A stretch of DNA of 64,000 nucleotides from Nectonema munidae. Lineage: Eukaryota > Nematomorpha > Nectonematoida > Nectonematidae. The position numbers were made by a program, and so were the translations under genes. Of the stretch, positions 35,973 to 47,514 are shown piece by piece (position 1 is the first letter of the stretch; each line of letters begins with the position of its first letter). The notes beneath the pieces were generated by a model. That model made no database searches, had not been told where the DNA came from, and worked only from the letters and a program-made list of their open reading frames with translations. The stretch spans positions 186,001-250,000 of the forward strand of contig JAUIRK010000992.1 in assembly GCA_030549495.1 (NCBI GenBank), written 5' to 3'.

Positions 35973-36624
35973 GCTTTTTTTTGCTTTTAAATTTTTTTTA
36001 TATAAAATTGGAAGTTTTTTTTAATTTTTTATGAATCTAAATATAGTTATACTTTGACATTTAAACTCTAATCGTAAACGAAAGCGCTCCTATCCCCTCA
36101 CCGGCAACATCAATCCTATAAACGTTCGATTTGTCATTTCTGCGACCTTAGAAAAAGTTAAATGAAGCAGAGAAAAGCCAGCATGAAGACTTAAAACAGC
36201 TTGGCCCTGATATCGTTCAAAACCGAGTCAAAAAAATGGGATGTTCAGTCTAATGGTGGTAAGAGAAAAAGAGATGTCGCTGGATCAAGGATGCAACAAC
36301 GATATCATCACAGAGGACAGGAGAGACAACATTGCCAGAACCTGACTTTGCAAACTCCGATTGAACTCTTTGAATTTTGAAGTGATTGCGTCTTCAATTA
36401 ATCAATATGATCAATTTTCTACTTTGCTTTTATAAATTTGTATCCTAGGAAAAACGTTGATAATAATTTCGCTCGACTTACAGACAGAACAGTTTAAATT
36501 TAGAAATTTTGTTCCATATTTAAACCTCGCCTTATTTGTTTAAGATCAAAAATATTCAAAAAGTTCATTTTTAATTATAATCTATAATAACGTTTATAAT
36601 CCTGTTTTTACGTATTTTATGAAC
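35973..36624. other. Intergenic DNA, nothing recognised
   Basis: No supported gene or repeat ends. Confidence 0.35.
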
Positions 36625-36970
36625 AAAAACTTTTTTAGTCCTAAATTGTCTTTTTTTTATTTTAATTTTTCTTTTTTAAGTCCTAAATCGTCTTTTTTTA
36701 TTTTAATTTGTCTTTTTTGTATTTTAATTTGTCTTTTTTTAATTTTAATTTGTCTTTTTTAGGTCCTAAATTGTTTTTTAATTTTAATTTGTCTTTTTTA
36801 AGTCCTAAATTGTCTTTTTTTATTTTAATTTGTCTTTTTTAAGTCCTAAATTGTCTTTTTTTATTTTAATTTGTCTTTTTTAAGTACTAAATGGTCTTTT
36901 TTTATATTTTATTTTGTATTTTAGAAAGAGCGTTTAGAATTTAAAAGGGACCAATTAGAACTTAAAAAAG
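36625..36970. repeat. Foldback-like/tandem element (AAGTCCTAAATTGTC units), long copy
   Basis: An array of units of about 40 bp combining TTTTTTAAGTCCTAAATTGT with CTTTTTTTATTTTAATTTGT, at least six times. It ends with short inverted counterparts (TTTAGAATTTAAAAGGG, CCAATTAGAACTTAAAAAAG). A compact relative of the same architecture lies at 38260-38429. Confidence 0.7.
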
Positions 36971-38259
36971 GTGCATACTATATTGACTTCAAAAAAGAAA
37001 TTATCTTGAGGGCGGCATTTACATCGCGACCCATATATTTGGCATTCTTGATCATCAGGACCATATCATCATCACATCCACAGCAGAATCCTCACATCAT
37101 TGCTATAGTCATTATTTTCTTGACCTCCGTCCCATCAGCATAGTGATCCTTGCAATATTACTCTCATCAGCACTGAAGTTCTTTTCCTCATTACCGATAT
37201 ATGGCACTTAAAAAAAGAACATCAGTCACTTGGAGGATATTTAAATTCGAAAAACATTCTCATCCATTAATTAGAAAGAAATTCTCATCAAAATGTGCGC
37301 ACACAGGTATAAAATATATGATTGAGGTCAAAGAAAGAAGAGGCTGCCAACGCATCATTAGATCGAAAGTAAGATGTATAGAAGTAGGCTTCTACGCAAG
37401 ATGCGCAATTAATTTTAAGCGGCACACCGACTCTCACAAAACCTTCGCTTTTTGACACGCTTATTTAAATCTTTCAAATCACTGAAGTAAATACCAAAAA
37501 TTTTAAAGATCACATTAAGACAGGCTTAAGTAAGACAAGGAATAATCGAATATTCAATTGACTTCACAATTAATATGATACTTGCTTTGCTGATGTCACC
37601 AGTCAATTTGTGGTCGTATTAAAATTTAAACTACTATGTCATAAAAAAAATTCTACTAAACTACCTGAAGAAACATTGTGTTATCATAATGATTTCTTCT
37701 TGTTATGAAATTATTATCAAATATATAAACTTGTATATAGGCATATTAAAAAAAATATTTCTTTTCTATACAATCCAAAGTTTGAAAATGTTTATAATTT
37801 ATTTGACTCACCCGTAACATAAGGCAGAAATAGTTAGCAAGCGTAAAGATTCGTTTATCTCTTCCATAAAAACAAAAATTTTTAGATTGTTGGGATAAGT
37901 TATGGAAAATAAGGCAGTGGCAATTAACTTTATCAGAAATGCTATTAATGATAGCAGCTGTTGAATCTCCCAAGGAAAATTAGCGAAACACAATTAAGGA
38001 AGATGAGATTTTTGAAGCTCATTCAATGCCAAAATGGTATATCTCTACAAATCCTCCGTTGTGGTGTGGATCATAAAGTAAAAAAATTTTAAACGCATGA
38101 GTACGAACAGTTCACACACACACTTACACAGAATATCGATGAAAGAAATAACAAAAGCATTGTCAAAATGCGATATAGGGATTCCTTTACCCTGACACTA
38201 ATATTTTTTTTTACCTTTAGACCCCCCCCCCCCATTTTTTCTCACAACGGGCCTTATAT
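36971..38259. other. Intergenic DNA, nothing firmly recognised
   Basis: An 84-codon basic ORF at 37201-37455 has no recognisable motif or splice support. A C12 run occurs near 38222. Confidence 0.35.
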
Positions 38260-38429
38260 ATATATACCAATTTTACTTCTAAATTATCTTTTTTTAGTTC
38301 TAATTTGTCTTTTTTAAGTTCTAAATTGTCTTTTTTCAATTTTATTTTGTATTTTAGAAAGAGCATTTAGAATGGAAAAAAGACATTTAGAACTAAAAAA
38401 GATAATTTAGAAGTAAAAATGGTATATAT
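38260..38429. mobile_element. Foldback-like element, compact copy (170 bp)
   Basis: The two halves pair almost perfectly over about 45 bp: ATATATACCAATTTTACTTC... at the left against its inverse ...GAAGTAAAAATGGTATATAT at the right. The middle has AGTTCTAAATTGTCTTTTTT units and the AGAAAGAGCATTTAGAAT module also present near 36925. Confidence 0.75.
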
Positions 38430-38442
38430 CCAGAGGTGAGGG

Positions 38443-38656
38443 CACTGGCGGATCCAGAAATTGACCATAGGAGGGGCAACTTTAAAAAATACTAGTTTTG
38501 TTTTTCATCGTCTTGGTAACATTTTTATTATGGTATATCTTAAGAGCATTATAACTTTTATAATGATAAAATAAATCATTTATTAACATAATTCACTACC
38601 ATACAAGTTTTCATAGGGGATCTAGGCCCATGTGGCCCCCTCCGAATTCGCCAGTG
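38443..38656. mobile_element. hAT-type MITE (CACTGGCG ends)
   Basis: 214 bp. Left end CACTGGCGGATCCAGAA, right end inward CACTGGCGAATTCGGAG. Flanks ggtgaggg (38435-38442) and ggcgaggg (38657-38664) match at seven of eight positions. It lies 13 bp from the foldback element to its left. Confidence 0.75.
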
Positions 38657-38664
38657 GGCGAGGG

Positions 38665-41045
38665 GTAGGGCGACGCCTCCCCTCGCATGTGATTTCAAGG
38701 AGGAGGGGGCGTAATGAAAAAGCCTTTCTCTCCACCAATGAATGTGAATTATTTCCATTTTACATTATTTTATATCACTAAAAAACCTGTTTGTCTTGTG
38801 AGTAGACTTTTCACATACTTTATTTGTTTTAAGGTTGAGTTTGAGACAAATTCTTTTAAAATAAAATTTAAAATTTATAAATTTTTAACGTCTATTTAAA
38901 GGCACTATTTAGGATTTATAAAAATATTTATTTTCAGAGTTGAATTAAGGTTTTTTACTATTAGCAAAAGATCTTTTAGTTTTTGTCCCTTCCTTCAAAA
39001 ATTTCTGGTTGCGTCCTTGTATATAGATATTACAACTTGTCCAAATGTGGCTTTTAGAGAAAGATGAACTTTTTATTAATCGTAGTACACAGCAAAAAGT
39101 TCAAAAATATATAAGTGAGGAAGAGAATGCAAAAAGAATATTAATGATCTGCAAGTAAAGAAATCGTCACCTCCCATCAATTAAAATTGAGGCGATATGT
39201 GTCTATGTCATTTATAGCATTACCATAAACACATAGTCTGTGTCTGTATATGCATGCGAGTAGATAGTAGAAATCAGTATTCAGAAATTCATTGAATTTG
39301 AATAAATATCGTCAGTATGCGAAGGTCTTCTATCAAATTCTTTAAGCCAATGATGACTGCTTGCTATGAAAAGCTTTTTTGATAGAGACTTAATAATCTC
39401 AGAATTCGGAATGGCCCAAATCTTTTTTTGGCGCAAGTCTTTATTGGCGCAGAACTTTTTTAGCGTAATAAAATCAGGGCTGAGAAATTAACTAACTAAT
39501 CCACTAACTAAATCAAAGCAAAGTATAAAGGGAAAAACAAGCCAGTAAAAAAATTCTTTAAATTTAAGTATGTGCTTGTCATTGATAAATTTACAACTAA
39601 AAATAGTCGAATAACATGTAAAGTTCGTTTTTAAAACATTAATTTAAAAAAAGTCGCTAAAAAAGGTCCATGCCAAATCGTCCTAAACCTCTCAGAATAT
39701 TATGAGACCAAAGATATATGCGGTGACTCTGCTAGAATGCTAATTTAACAAAATTTATAAACTATACATGACAGAATTCCTGCAGTCTTGACCAAAAAAA
39801 TACAATTTTATCATTCCATCTCCCTACTTTCAATAAGTATTTGCTTTCCCAAAATATATCGGATGACGTTTTTGGTTTTTATGCTATAGCTCATAAAGCT
39901 ATATCAGAGCTTCTTCTATCCTTATCTAAAAATTAATCCTTTGTTACTCACCGATCCCTATAAATTTTTTCATCACCTATAGGACTGTTGTAATCGTGTA
40001 TAGCTTGAAACGTTTTGCTTTAGTGGTATAAATAAGTAAATACTCAGCTTGTTATAGGTAAAAATTCGGTCTATCTCAAAGCATGATTTATGATTTACCT
40101 CATGTATCATGTGAATTTGACATCATGGAATTGAGAATGAAAGAGACTTTGATTGATGAACTTTAGCGTGATAATTTTATGCATATTTTCAATTCAACAG
40201 AAAATCCTTTTCCTTAGTATAATTTCTGCACTTTATTAAGTATAAAAAATATAATCGTTTTAAAAGATTTTAAACATCAAAATGTGTATAAAGTGCACGA
40301 TGAAACGCTATACCTACTAAGCCGAATTTTTGTAAATATGCATATGATGTTAGAAAAAAAGAGCTCGACAAAAATTCATATAAGATTAAGGGGGGGGGGG
40401 GGGGGGGGGGGGGGGTTTTGGATTTTTAGGATATTTTTATGTCTATTTGGAACGTTTTTTTTATATAAAATGGTTCTTTTTTTTTTAAAATAATAAATTA
40501 AATTAAAGATTATTTGTAAAAAAATTAAAAAAAATATATCCATTAGACGTTTTTATTATGTCATTTCCTCTTAATTTTTCATCCCAGATTTTACACCTAA
40601 CAAGCTTTCAAGTCGCTTGACAGAAAAAAAAATCACAAAGGGAATTATGAAAATTTTCTAAAATTCAATGAAATGTTCGTTAGACCGTTAAAAAGACGAC
40701 GAAAATCCACAAAATCAGCGGGCAGTTGTTGAAATGCGAAAATTCAAGATTTATAGTTGCAAATATTGCCTGCTTACACCATTAGCTCATCTTACCAAAT
40801 TTAATTAAGATTGCGTTGTTTCTGAGATATAAATCTTTTTTCACACACAAACCAAGGTTACATTATCTCACATCAATAAGACAATCTGGAAATAAAGAAC
40901 TTAAAATATGCACTTTAAATATACGTCTATACTGAAAATAACATAAATTTTTTATCAGTCAAAATTCTCCCTCAAAAATCGTGTCTGAAATTTTGACTAA
41001 TGGCGCAGCAACTTTGTCGTATAACGTTGAATGAACATCTATACC
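38665..41045. other. Intergenic DNA with a G26 homopolymer
   Basis: No supported gene. A run of 26 G's lies at 40390-40415. The region 39410-39480 has a few repeats of the TTTTTTTGGCGCA type. Confidence 0.4.
40390..40415 (+). repeat. G26 homopolymer tract
   Basis: Twenty-six consecutive G's on the plus strand in otherwise AT-rich DNA. The ORF crossing it is an artefact of the run. Length in a single read set is unreliable for such tracts. Confidence 0.85.
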
Positions 41046-41326
41046 CAGAGGCGAATTTAAAAGGGTGGGGACATTTGGTGGGCATTGCACTCTCCCCTTT
41101 TCAAAATAAAGTATGAAGCTCCTACATTAGTTTGTATAATACGAAATGTATTGTTTGCTTACCAGATCTTTTGAAATAATTTGATTTAATTGTGTAAATA
41201 TGTATATTCCTACTTGAATAATAATAACCACTAAGATTTAATGATTATACCTTATCAGTATTTCCATTTAATTTTTTAAGCCGTGCAACCCACCCTTCCC
41301 AAAATAAATTTCTGAAAATGCCATTG
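41046..41326. mobile_element. hAT-type MITE, old (CAGAGGCGAATTT)
   Basis: 281 bp. Ends CAGAGGCGAATTT and, read inward from the right, CAATGGCATTTTC, followed on both sides by AAGGGTGGG. Flanks tctatacc (41038-41045) and tccatacc (41327-41334) agree at seven of eight positions. The weak terminal match suggests age. Confidence 0.6.
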
Positions 41327-41334
41327 TCCATACC

Positions 41335-42589
41335 TATCAACTTTTTCCTTGAAATTCATTGATGACTTCTTGGTTGAACATTGTTCATCAAAGTCAGAGT
41401 TTGGTGGATTATAATTTTTTCGTTGAAGCATATTTTATGTCTAACTATTTAATCTACTCCATTTATCATTATGATAACCGACAATTGGGAATTTCGCTAA
41501 AAATTTGACATTTTGATTAGTAAGGGATGTAAAATTCATAAAAATTATGAGAATTTAAGAACAAAGATAAATTTTCGCAGCCGAAAACGGAAGACTAAAA
41601 CCAAATAATAGAGCATTTTGTGACTTTTTTATATGCAATATTTCGGCGTATTAAAGTCATAATAAAAAATTTTAATTGGTAAAATAATTAAGTTAGTAAA
41701 AGGATTCGCTTGCTCGTTAATAAATAGATTAATTAGATCAGAGTTTCCATAACTATAGGTGAAACACTTAACTTTTATTTGTGTTCCGCGAAAGCGTGGA
41801 ATGGTAAAACATTGTCATGTTAATTGGGAATTTATTTATTATAAAATCTAAAAACGAGGTCATTAAAAATTTCATTCCATTTTGTCTTATTTTTTGAAAT
41901 TTTAAATGTTACTTACAGTATAAATAAAAGAACGAGTTCCGTTTAAAAATTTATAATTTACGGAGTATTCCATTGCAGGAAAAGTTTGGGAAACCTCTCA
42001 TTAGATTGGCTACTTTGTTAGTAATTGCCATATTAGTTTTGCCAAAAGCTTCTGAGCTAAGGTGGCAAAAACTTGCTTACTATAAACTATATGACTGAGC
42101 CTTCTCTTACTTGGAAAAAAACCCAAACACACTATGTGTTGAGTAGATATAGATAGATCTAAGCAATAAGGGGAGCAATAGATTGAATGGAGGAAAAAAT
42201 AAGTGATTATTCTTGTCTATAATATTTTAACATATATAACATATGACGATCGTGAAAAATATACATATATTACATCATTAATAAAAGTCATATTATGTAA
42301 CTCATAAATTCTTACGATGAACATATTGATGACTGCAACAATGAAATGAATCTTAAGATAGTAAAACCGAAAATCAAAAGAGATATTACTTCCAGTGATT
42401 CGTCACACAATTTGGGAAGAATAGCAAATTACTTTAAGCCGTTAAGTGCCAGAGAAATCAGAGGACTTTTGAATTTCTATTCATCTCAGTTAAAACTGGA
42501 CATCGTCGGCTGTCTATTTTTGGATCATTGGAATTAAACAGGTGTACTATTTAATTCACTGCTATAAAAATATGATTAATAATGGGGAG
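41335..42589. other. Intergenic DNA, nothing recognised
   Basis: A 63-codon ORF at 42346-42537 has no known motif. No repeat ends. Confidence 0.35.
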
Positions 42590-42712
42590 GGGGCAAAAGT
42601 TTTTGGGTTCGATCCAGCATCAAACGTTCTTGGCTCATAATTCTGCACAGTCGGTGGTGCGTTTGTGTCTTCTCGATGAAATCACCCCAAGATAACTTTA
42701 CCATTACCCTGT
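42590..42712 (+). mobile_element. tRNA-derived SINE, copy 3 (5' truncated)
   Basis: Starts around the B box (TGGGTTCGATCCAGC, about 42604). It continues with GCTCATAATTCTGCACAGTC, GTGTCTTCTCGATGAAAT and a tail ATAACTTTACCATTACC, parallel to 32091-32190 but more diverged. Confidence 0.6.
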
Positions 42713-43864
42713 TATTGTCTGCTTATTTTGCAAGATCGATCATATTTTATTTCTCCTTATTTCCCTTTTCATACGAGCAGAAAAACATACAACTAAGGCG
42801 CCAAATTTTTTTATGATTATAAAAATTTTTTGCGAGTGAATGCTAAAGTGGGTCTAAATGCGAAAATGGACATATGGCAGAGTGTACACTTGGATTAAAG
42901 AATGTCAATCCTTATTTTAGAAATTCGTTAAGGCAAAAAAAGTTTATAAAACTGAGCATTAAATATAACTTTATTTTTTCTTTTACTAAAAAGAAGTCTA
43001 ACACTTCCTCTTTTTGCTTTAGAATTGTGAAAAAGGAATCTATTGTTTAGATTTAGACCCAGGCCTCAAACTTTCTTCCTAATTATGAGTTATGACATAC
43101 AAAATGTGCTACCTAAGGTTTATTTTGATCTTCGGGAATGATTACAATCTTTTGTAGGCTTTTTAAAGGTTATTTGTTTCTTTCTTCATTATTTTCATGT
43201 TTATTAAGGAACAAGAACTATAAGATTTTATTTTTTATAGAAAGAAGTTCTGTGTTCTTAAAGTGCTAAGTCAAAATGTCTGAGAAGTGTGTTTTAAAGA
43301 CATATTTGAGAAGCGAATCTCTTGGAAGAAATAAAAATATTTTACCCGTTATTACACTTTTCTTCTGATCTCTAGAAGAACTTTGCTCCATATCCCACTT
43401 AGATATCTTTTTTCACACAAACTTTCTTTTCCCTAGTAATCCCTATATATCAAAAATATGAAAAAGTAAAATTCACGTATATATTAATGATTATCACGAA
43501 TCTTAGATCTTCGTCGACAGTAGAAGAAAAGACATGGGAAGTAAAAAGTATATTTTATCGATAGCAATTTAGAATTTTGCCTACAAATTAATCATTACAC
43601 ATTATTGCTCAAAATCATATTTATGCTTTAAAAGACAGAAATGATTGATTTTCACTTATATATATAAATAAAAGAAAGCGTTGAAAATTGAAATCGATGT
43701 TTTAGCTGCAATTTCATTATAACTGCTAGCTGATTTTAAAAGAATTATCGATTTTTATTTCCAAAATTAGGTTAAATTTGGTTTTTACTGCGTATAAATG
43801 ATCTTATCATACAAATTAAATGTCATTTTTAGCCTGAACAAAAACCCTAACATATACTTTTAAT
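42713..43864. other. Intergenic DNA, nothing recognised
   Basis: AT-rich, no supported gene or repeat. Confidence 0.35.
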
Positions 43865-44123
43865 CAGTAGTGGGATTCAATTTTTTTGTCAGCCGGTTCT
43901 GCTACAAAAAAGTCAAATTTGTCAGCAAATAAACTGATCAATTTTGATATTTCCAAATAAAATTTTAAAATAATGGTTAAACAAGCATCATTGTGATGAT
44001 GTTGTGGGTGCTTATTTTACTGTACGGTCTCTGTACTGTATAGATAAATAAATATTTTCCTGTTCGCCGAACTCGCAAAATTCCGTAAGACGGTTCTAAC
44101 GAACCGGCTGAATTCCACTACTG
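43865..44123. mobile_element. hAT-type MITE (CAGTAGTGG ends)
   Basis: 259 bp. Left end CAGTAGTGGGATTCAA with CAGCCGGTTC nearby; right end inward CAGTAGTGGAATTCAGCCGG. Flanks cttttaat and cttataat agree at seven of eight positions. Confidence 0.8.
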
Positions 44124-46742
44124 CTTATAATAGAGGTTAGTTGAAAAAATATGATTTATAAATTTAATGATTAATGAGGTGTATATGCTATACTCAGAGC
44201 CGGGTTGAGATTGTGTACGCACAATGGCTACATATTTGGTAAGTCCATTCCAGACATAATTAATTTTAAAAAAAAGGAGACTGGATGAGTATATGCTTCT
44301 TGAATTCAGTTTATCAAGCTTCTACAACACAATGTCAAAATAAAGCAGGCGACAGAAGGATCGCTTTGAAGCTAAAATGTCCAATCTAATGTGATAAAAT
44401 TTAAGTTTAGTAAATAGTTTTTAGATTATATAGTCAATAAAAACTCCAAAGCTGAAGCTTGATTAACCATCGCTGGCCCGACGTATGGGCATGTATTACT
44501 TGAAAAAAATACCAGAGACAGGCATCGGTGCAGTTTACATTTAGCGCGACTCATAAATGAGATGAACTCTGTAACCTGTTTATGCACAGCTTTTTTAAGT
44601 AAAATTTATGCGTATCAATTCATCTTTTGCTACATCTTTCTTTCTATTTACTTATTATTTTTAACTTATACTATAGTTATTTTCTTTTAAGAAAAAGAAT
44701 TTCTTAGTAAAGGTTTGACTGTATATTTTTTAATACAACGTACCATAACCATAAGACTAATTTTGATACGAAGTAAAATTGGGAGCATTTTTCATTCATA
44801 CTGTTAAGGTTTGTATAATAATAGAATATACAGCCAAACATGGATTCGTATTTTTAATTTTGATAGATAAAGAATATAATTGAAATAGTATTAGTTAAAA
44901 ATAAAAAGTTGAAAAAATAAAATGAAAATGTAAGGAATAAATATGAATTAATAAAAAATTCGCTGATGAATAGACTCATTAATGCTATAAAAATGAGGGC
45001 GGTTTGCGCTATCTTAAAATTATATAAAAATGGCAGAGAGGGAGAATTTCAATGAAAGGCATATTTTTTCAAATCATAAATCCTTTTTCAAAGATGGAAT
45101 CTGTGGAAGAAATTTTTAGGAAATTTTGAACTTTCTTTAACTATCTATATTATAATACCGTTGCATCTGTGCATGGGTGTGTCGGTGGAACGATTCTGAT
45201 TGGTTGAAATATAATTATTCATTGACATAAAATTAACCAATTTAATTTGACTTAATTTTATTTTTATTTAAAATATGATAAATGAATACATTGATATACT
45301 AGAGTGGATACGATTTAAAAAAATCTCCTCCCCAACTTCAATAATTTGAAAAATGAGAGCCAATATAAGTATTGTTCAGGTAAAGCGAAAACACATTGAA
45401 AAAATGATTGATTAAAGTATACATATTTTTTTTATTTCTTTTTACATTGAGATATTGATTAAAAATCAATCACCTCATCGTTTTTGCTTGCTTTTTAATT
45501 TTTAGTTAGACGCACTTTAGAAAAAAAGGCAAGATGCATTTTGCCCTCTAATAATAATGAAGTCAAGCGAGAAATTTCTTTAGTTGCAATTTTTAAGTTG
45601 CTATTTTTCCGATCGTACACAATTTGCGCCATTATCATGACATAAATTTCATCGTTATAGTCGTCAGTGTGACATCATCAATAAGATTAGCACATGAAAT
45701 TCACGATAAATTCACAGATATTGATTTATACAACCTCCTCATCTCATTATTTGCTTATATCATATCGTGTACACATAAATTGTTATATTGAAAAAGAATT
45801 AATGTGATTTATTGGAAGCAGAGGCATGCGCGATACATTTGATCTCTAATATGTGTGTGACATTTCAAATTATTTTTTGAATATTGAATGTAAAAATTTG
45901 TCAAACAATTTTGTAAAGGGTCTTTTTCTGATTGAAGTTATCACATCTTTTAAGACAATTTTACTTCTTGCGCATTTTGAAGATTAGTCGGGGCGAAATT
46001 TCATATTATTCTGAGGTAAACTTACATTTCCATAATCAAATGCTAACTTTTTTAATTTTCAATCGATCTAAAATTTTAAGATATTGTGTAAGGAAACTTG
46101 CTTTTTTGATTGATTTTTTAACACGTTGTCAAAATTAGGGAAACAAAAGATTTATTATTTGATCAATTTGTAAGTTCTTGAAATTATTTAGGAGCAAAAC
46201 TCAAAAACTATTGCTAAATTTTTCTAAATTTCTATTTTCACCCATTCTTCGAGAAGCAGCCGCACTTTAAAAAAATAAAATATATCAAATATATTCACAC
46301 AATAAAATTAGATGAAATAAAGAATTAATTAAAATTATTTTTCTTTTATACAAAATAGTATTAAAAAAATTAAATATCGATTCGAAAGCTAGTTCATTTT
46401 TAATTCACTCAAAATATTCCACGTCAGTAAATTAGGTTTGACAGGTAACTTTACGATATATATTTTTCAATATTTTAAAATAGACTTATCCAATACATTG
46501 GTAATGATTACTATATGTCAATAGCTAATATGAGGTTTTCGGAATTACGTTAACTTTTTAGCCAAATAGATAAAATAATTCTCTCAATAATAAAATATAT
46601 CATCAATAAGGGTAGGACCAAATGTCTACTCAAGACGAAAACTGAGTTCAAGTTTGGTAAGAAGCTTTCAAAATTTAAATTTATACCTTTATTTCTTATG
46701 AAATTTTTTACATATTAACCCTATAGATAGATAAAAAAAATA
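44124..46742. other. Intergenic DNA, nothing recognised
   Basis: AT-rich. Short ORFs only, none with recognisable domains or splice support. Confidence 0.35.
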
Positions 46743-47514
46743 ATATTTCGGTCGTTGCGACTAGAGCTTCTGATTTCTCGATAAAATTTAATTCTCGAGA
46801 AACGAGAAAAAAAAATATTATTCTCGAGACTCGAGAAGTTAAAAAATATTAAAAATATTTTACGAAAAAAATATTTTGTTTTATTAGTAAAATAACTTTT
46901 TAAAAAAACAAGAGCATTTAAAGTTTCGTTTTTCAAACTCAATCGTTTTGGAGATAAAATTTTTCCGCATTGACAAGAAGTTGGTTGGATGCATAAAAAA
47001 GAATTTTTTAACAATTGCATAGATTCTGATAAATCAAAATTTTTGTTTTGTTTGAACATCTGTAGTTCTTCTATTGTACTAACTTTTTCTTCTTTTTTAT
47101 CATACATGAATTCTTTAATTACTCTATTTAAACTTTGAGTTAGAGATTTTTCTTCAAACTCATCAACAGATTCGACTTGAATTTGGCTTTCTTGTATAAC
47201 AGTTCCATGCTCCGAATAATGAAAAAAAAATTTATCAAAAATATTTTTGCACATTCTAAAATTTCTTCAAAATTTGAATATTCAAAAGTTGATCGTGCAT
47301 TACACATAATTATTTATTTTTTATCAATATATTAAAAATTTAACATGTTTTCAGTAATAAAAAAATTTTTAAATTCTTGAGTCTCGACAAAAATTTCTCG
47401 AGAATCAAGAAATAAAAAAATTCTAAAATTCTCGAGAAATCCCGAGACAGAAGTTCTAGTTGCGACCTATTATATTTATCCTACAACTGACGAACGTCGC
47501 AACGACCGAAATAT
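46743..47514. mobile_element. 67-bp inverted-repeat element, split by a hAT insertion
   Basis: Perfect 19-bp inverted repeats ATATTTCGGTCGTTGCGAC (46743-46761) and its inverse at 47496-47514 enclose only a short spacer once the inserted hAT element and one copy of its target duplication are removed. No clear target duplication of its own was found. Confidence 0.65.
46762..47458 (-). mobile_element. Internally deleted hAT element with transposase C-terminus
   Basis: 697 bp. Ends TAGAGCTTCTGATTTCTCGA and, inward from the right, TAGAACTTCTGTCTCGGGA, with CTCGAGAA-rich subterminal repeats on both sides. The perfect 8-bp duplication gttgcgac lies at 46754-46761 and 47459-47466. On the minus strand a coding remnant ends in LCIQPTSCQCGK and KRLSLKNETLNALVFLKSYF, the hAT C-terminal dimerisation block (family: PxTSxxSERxFS, then LNxLxFLKxYF). 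The Ser-Glu-Arg core is altered (CGK), and the catalytic part is absent, so it could only move in trans. Confidence 0.85.

Noticed and set aside
36640-36910. CRISPR-like regular repeats
   Set aside because: Units are directly contiguous without unique spacers and belong to the foldback-like family; the genome is eukaryotic.
37201-37455. 84-codon basic ORF
   Set aside because: No motif or splice support; basic composition can arise by chance.
40284-40493. ORF with a glycine run
   Set aside because: The glycines come from the G26 homopolymer; no domain.
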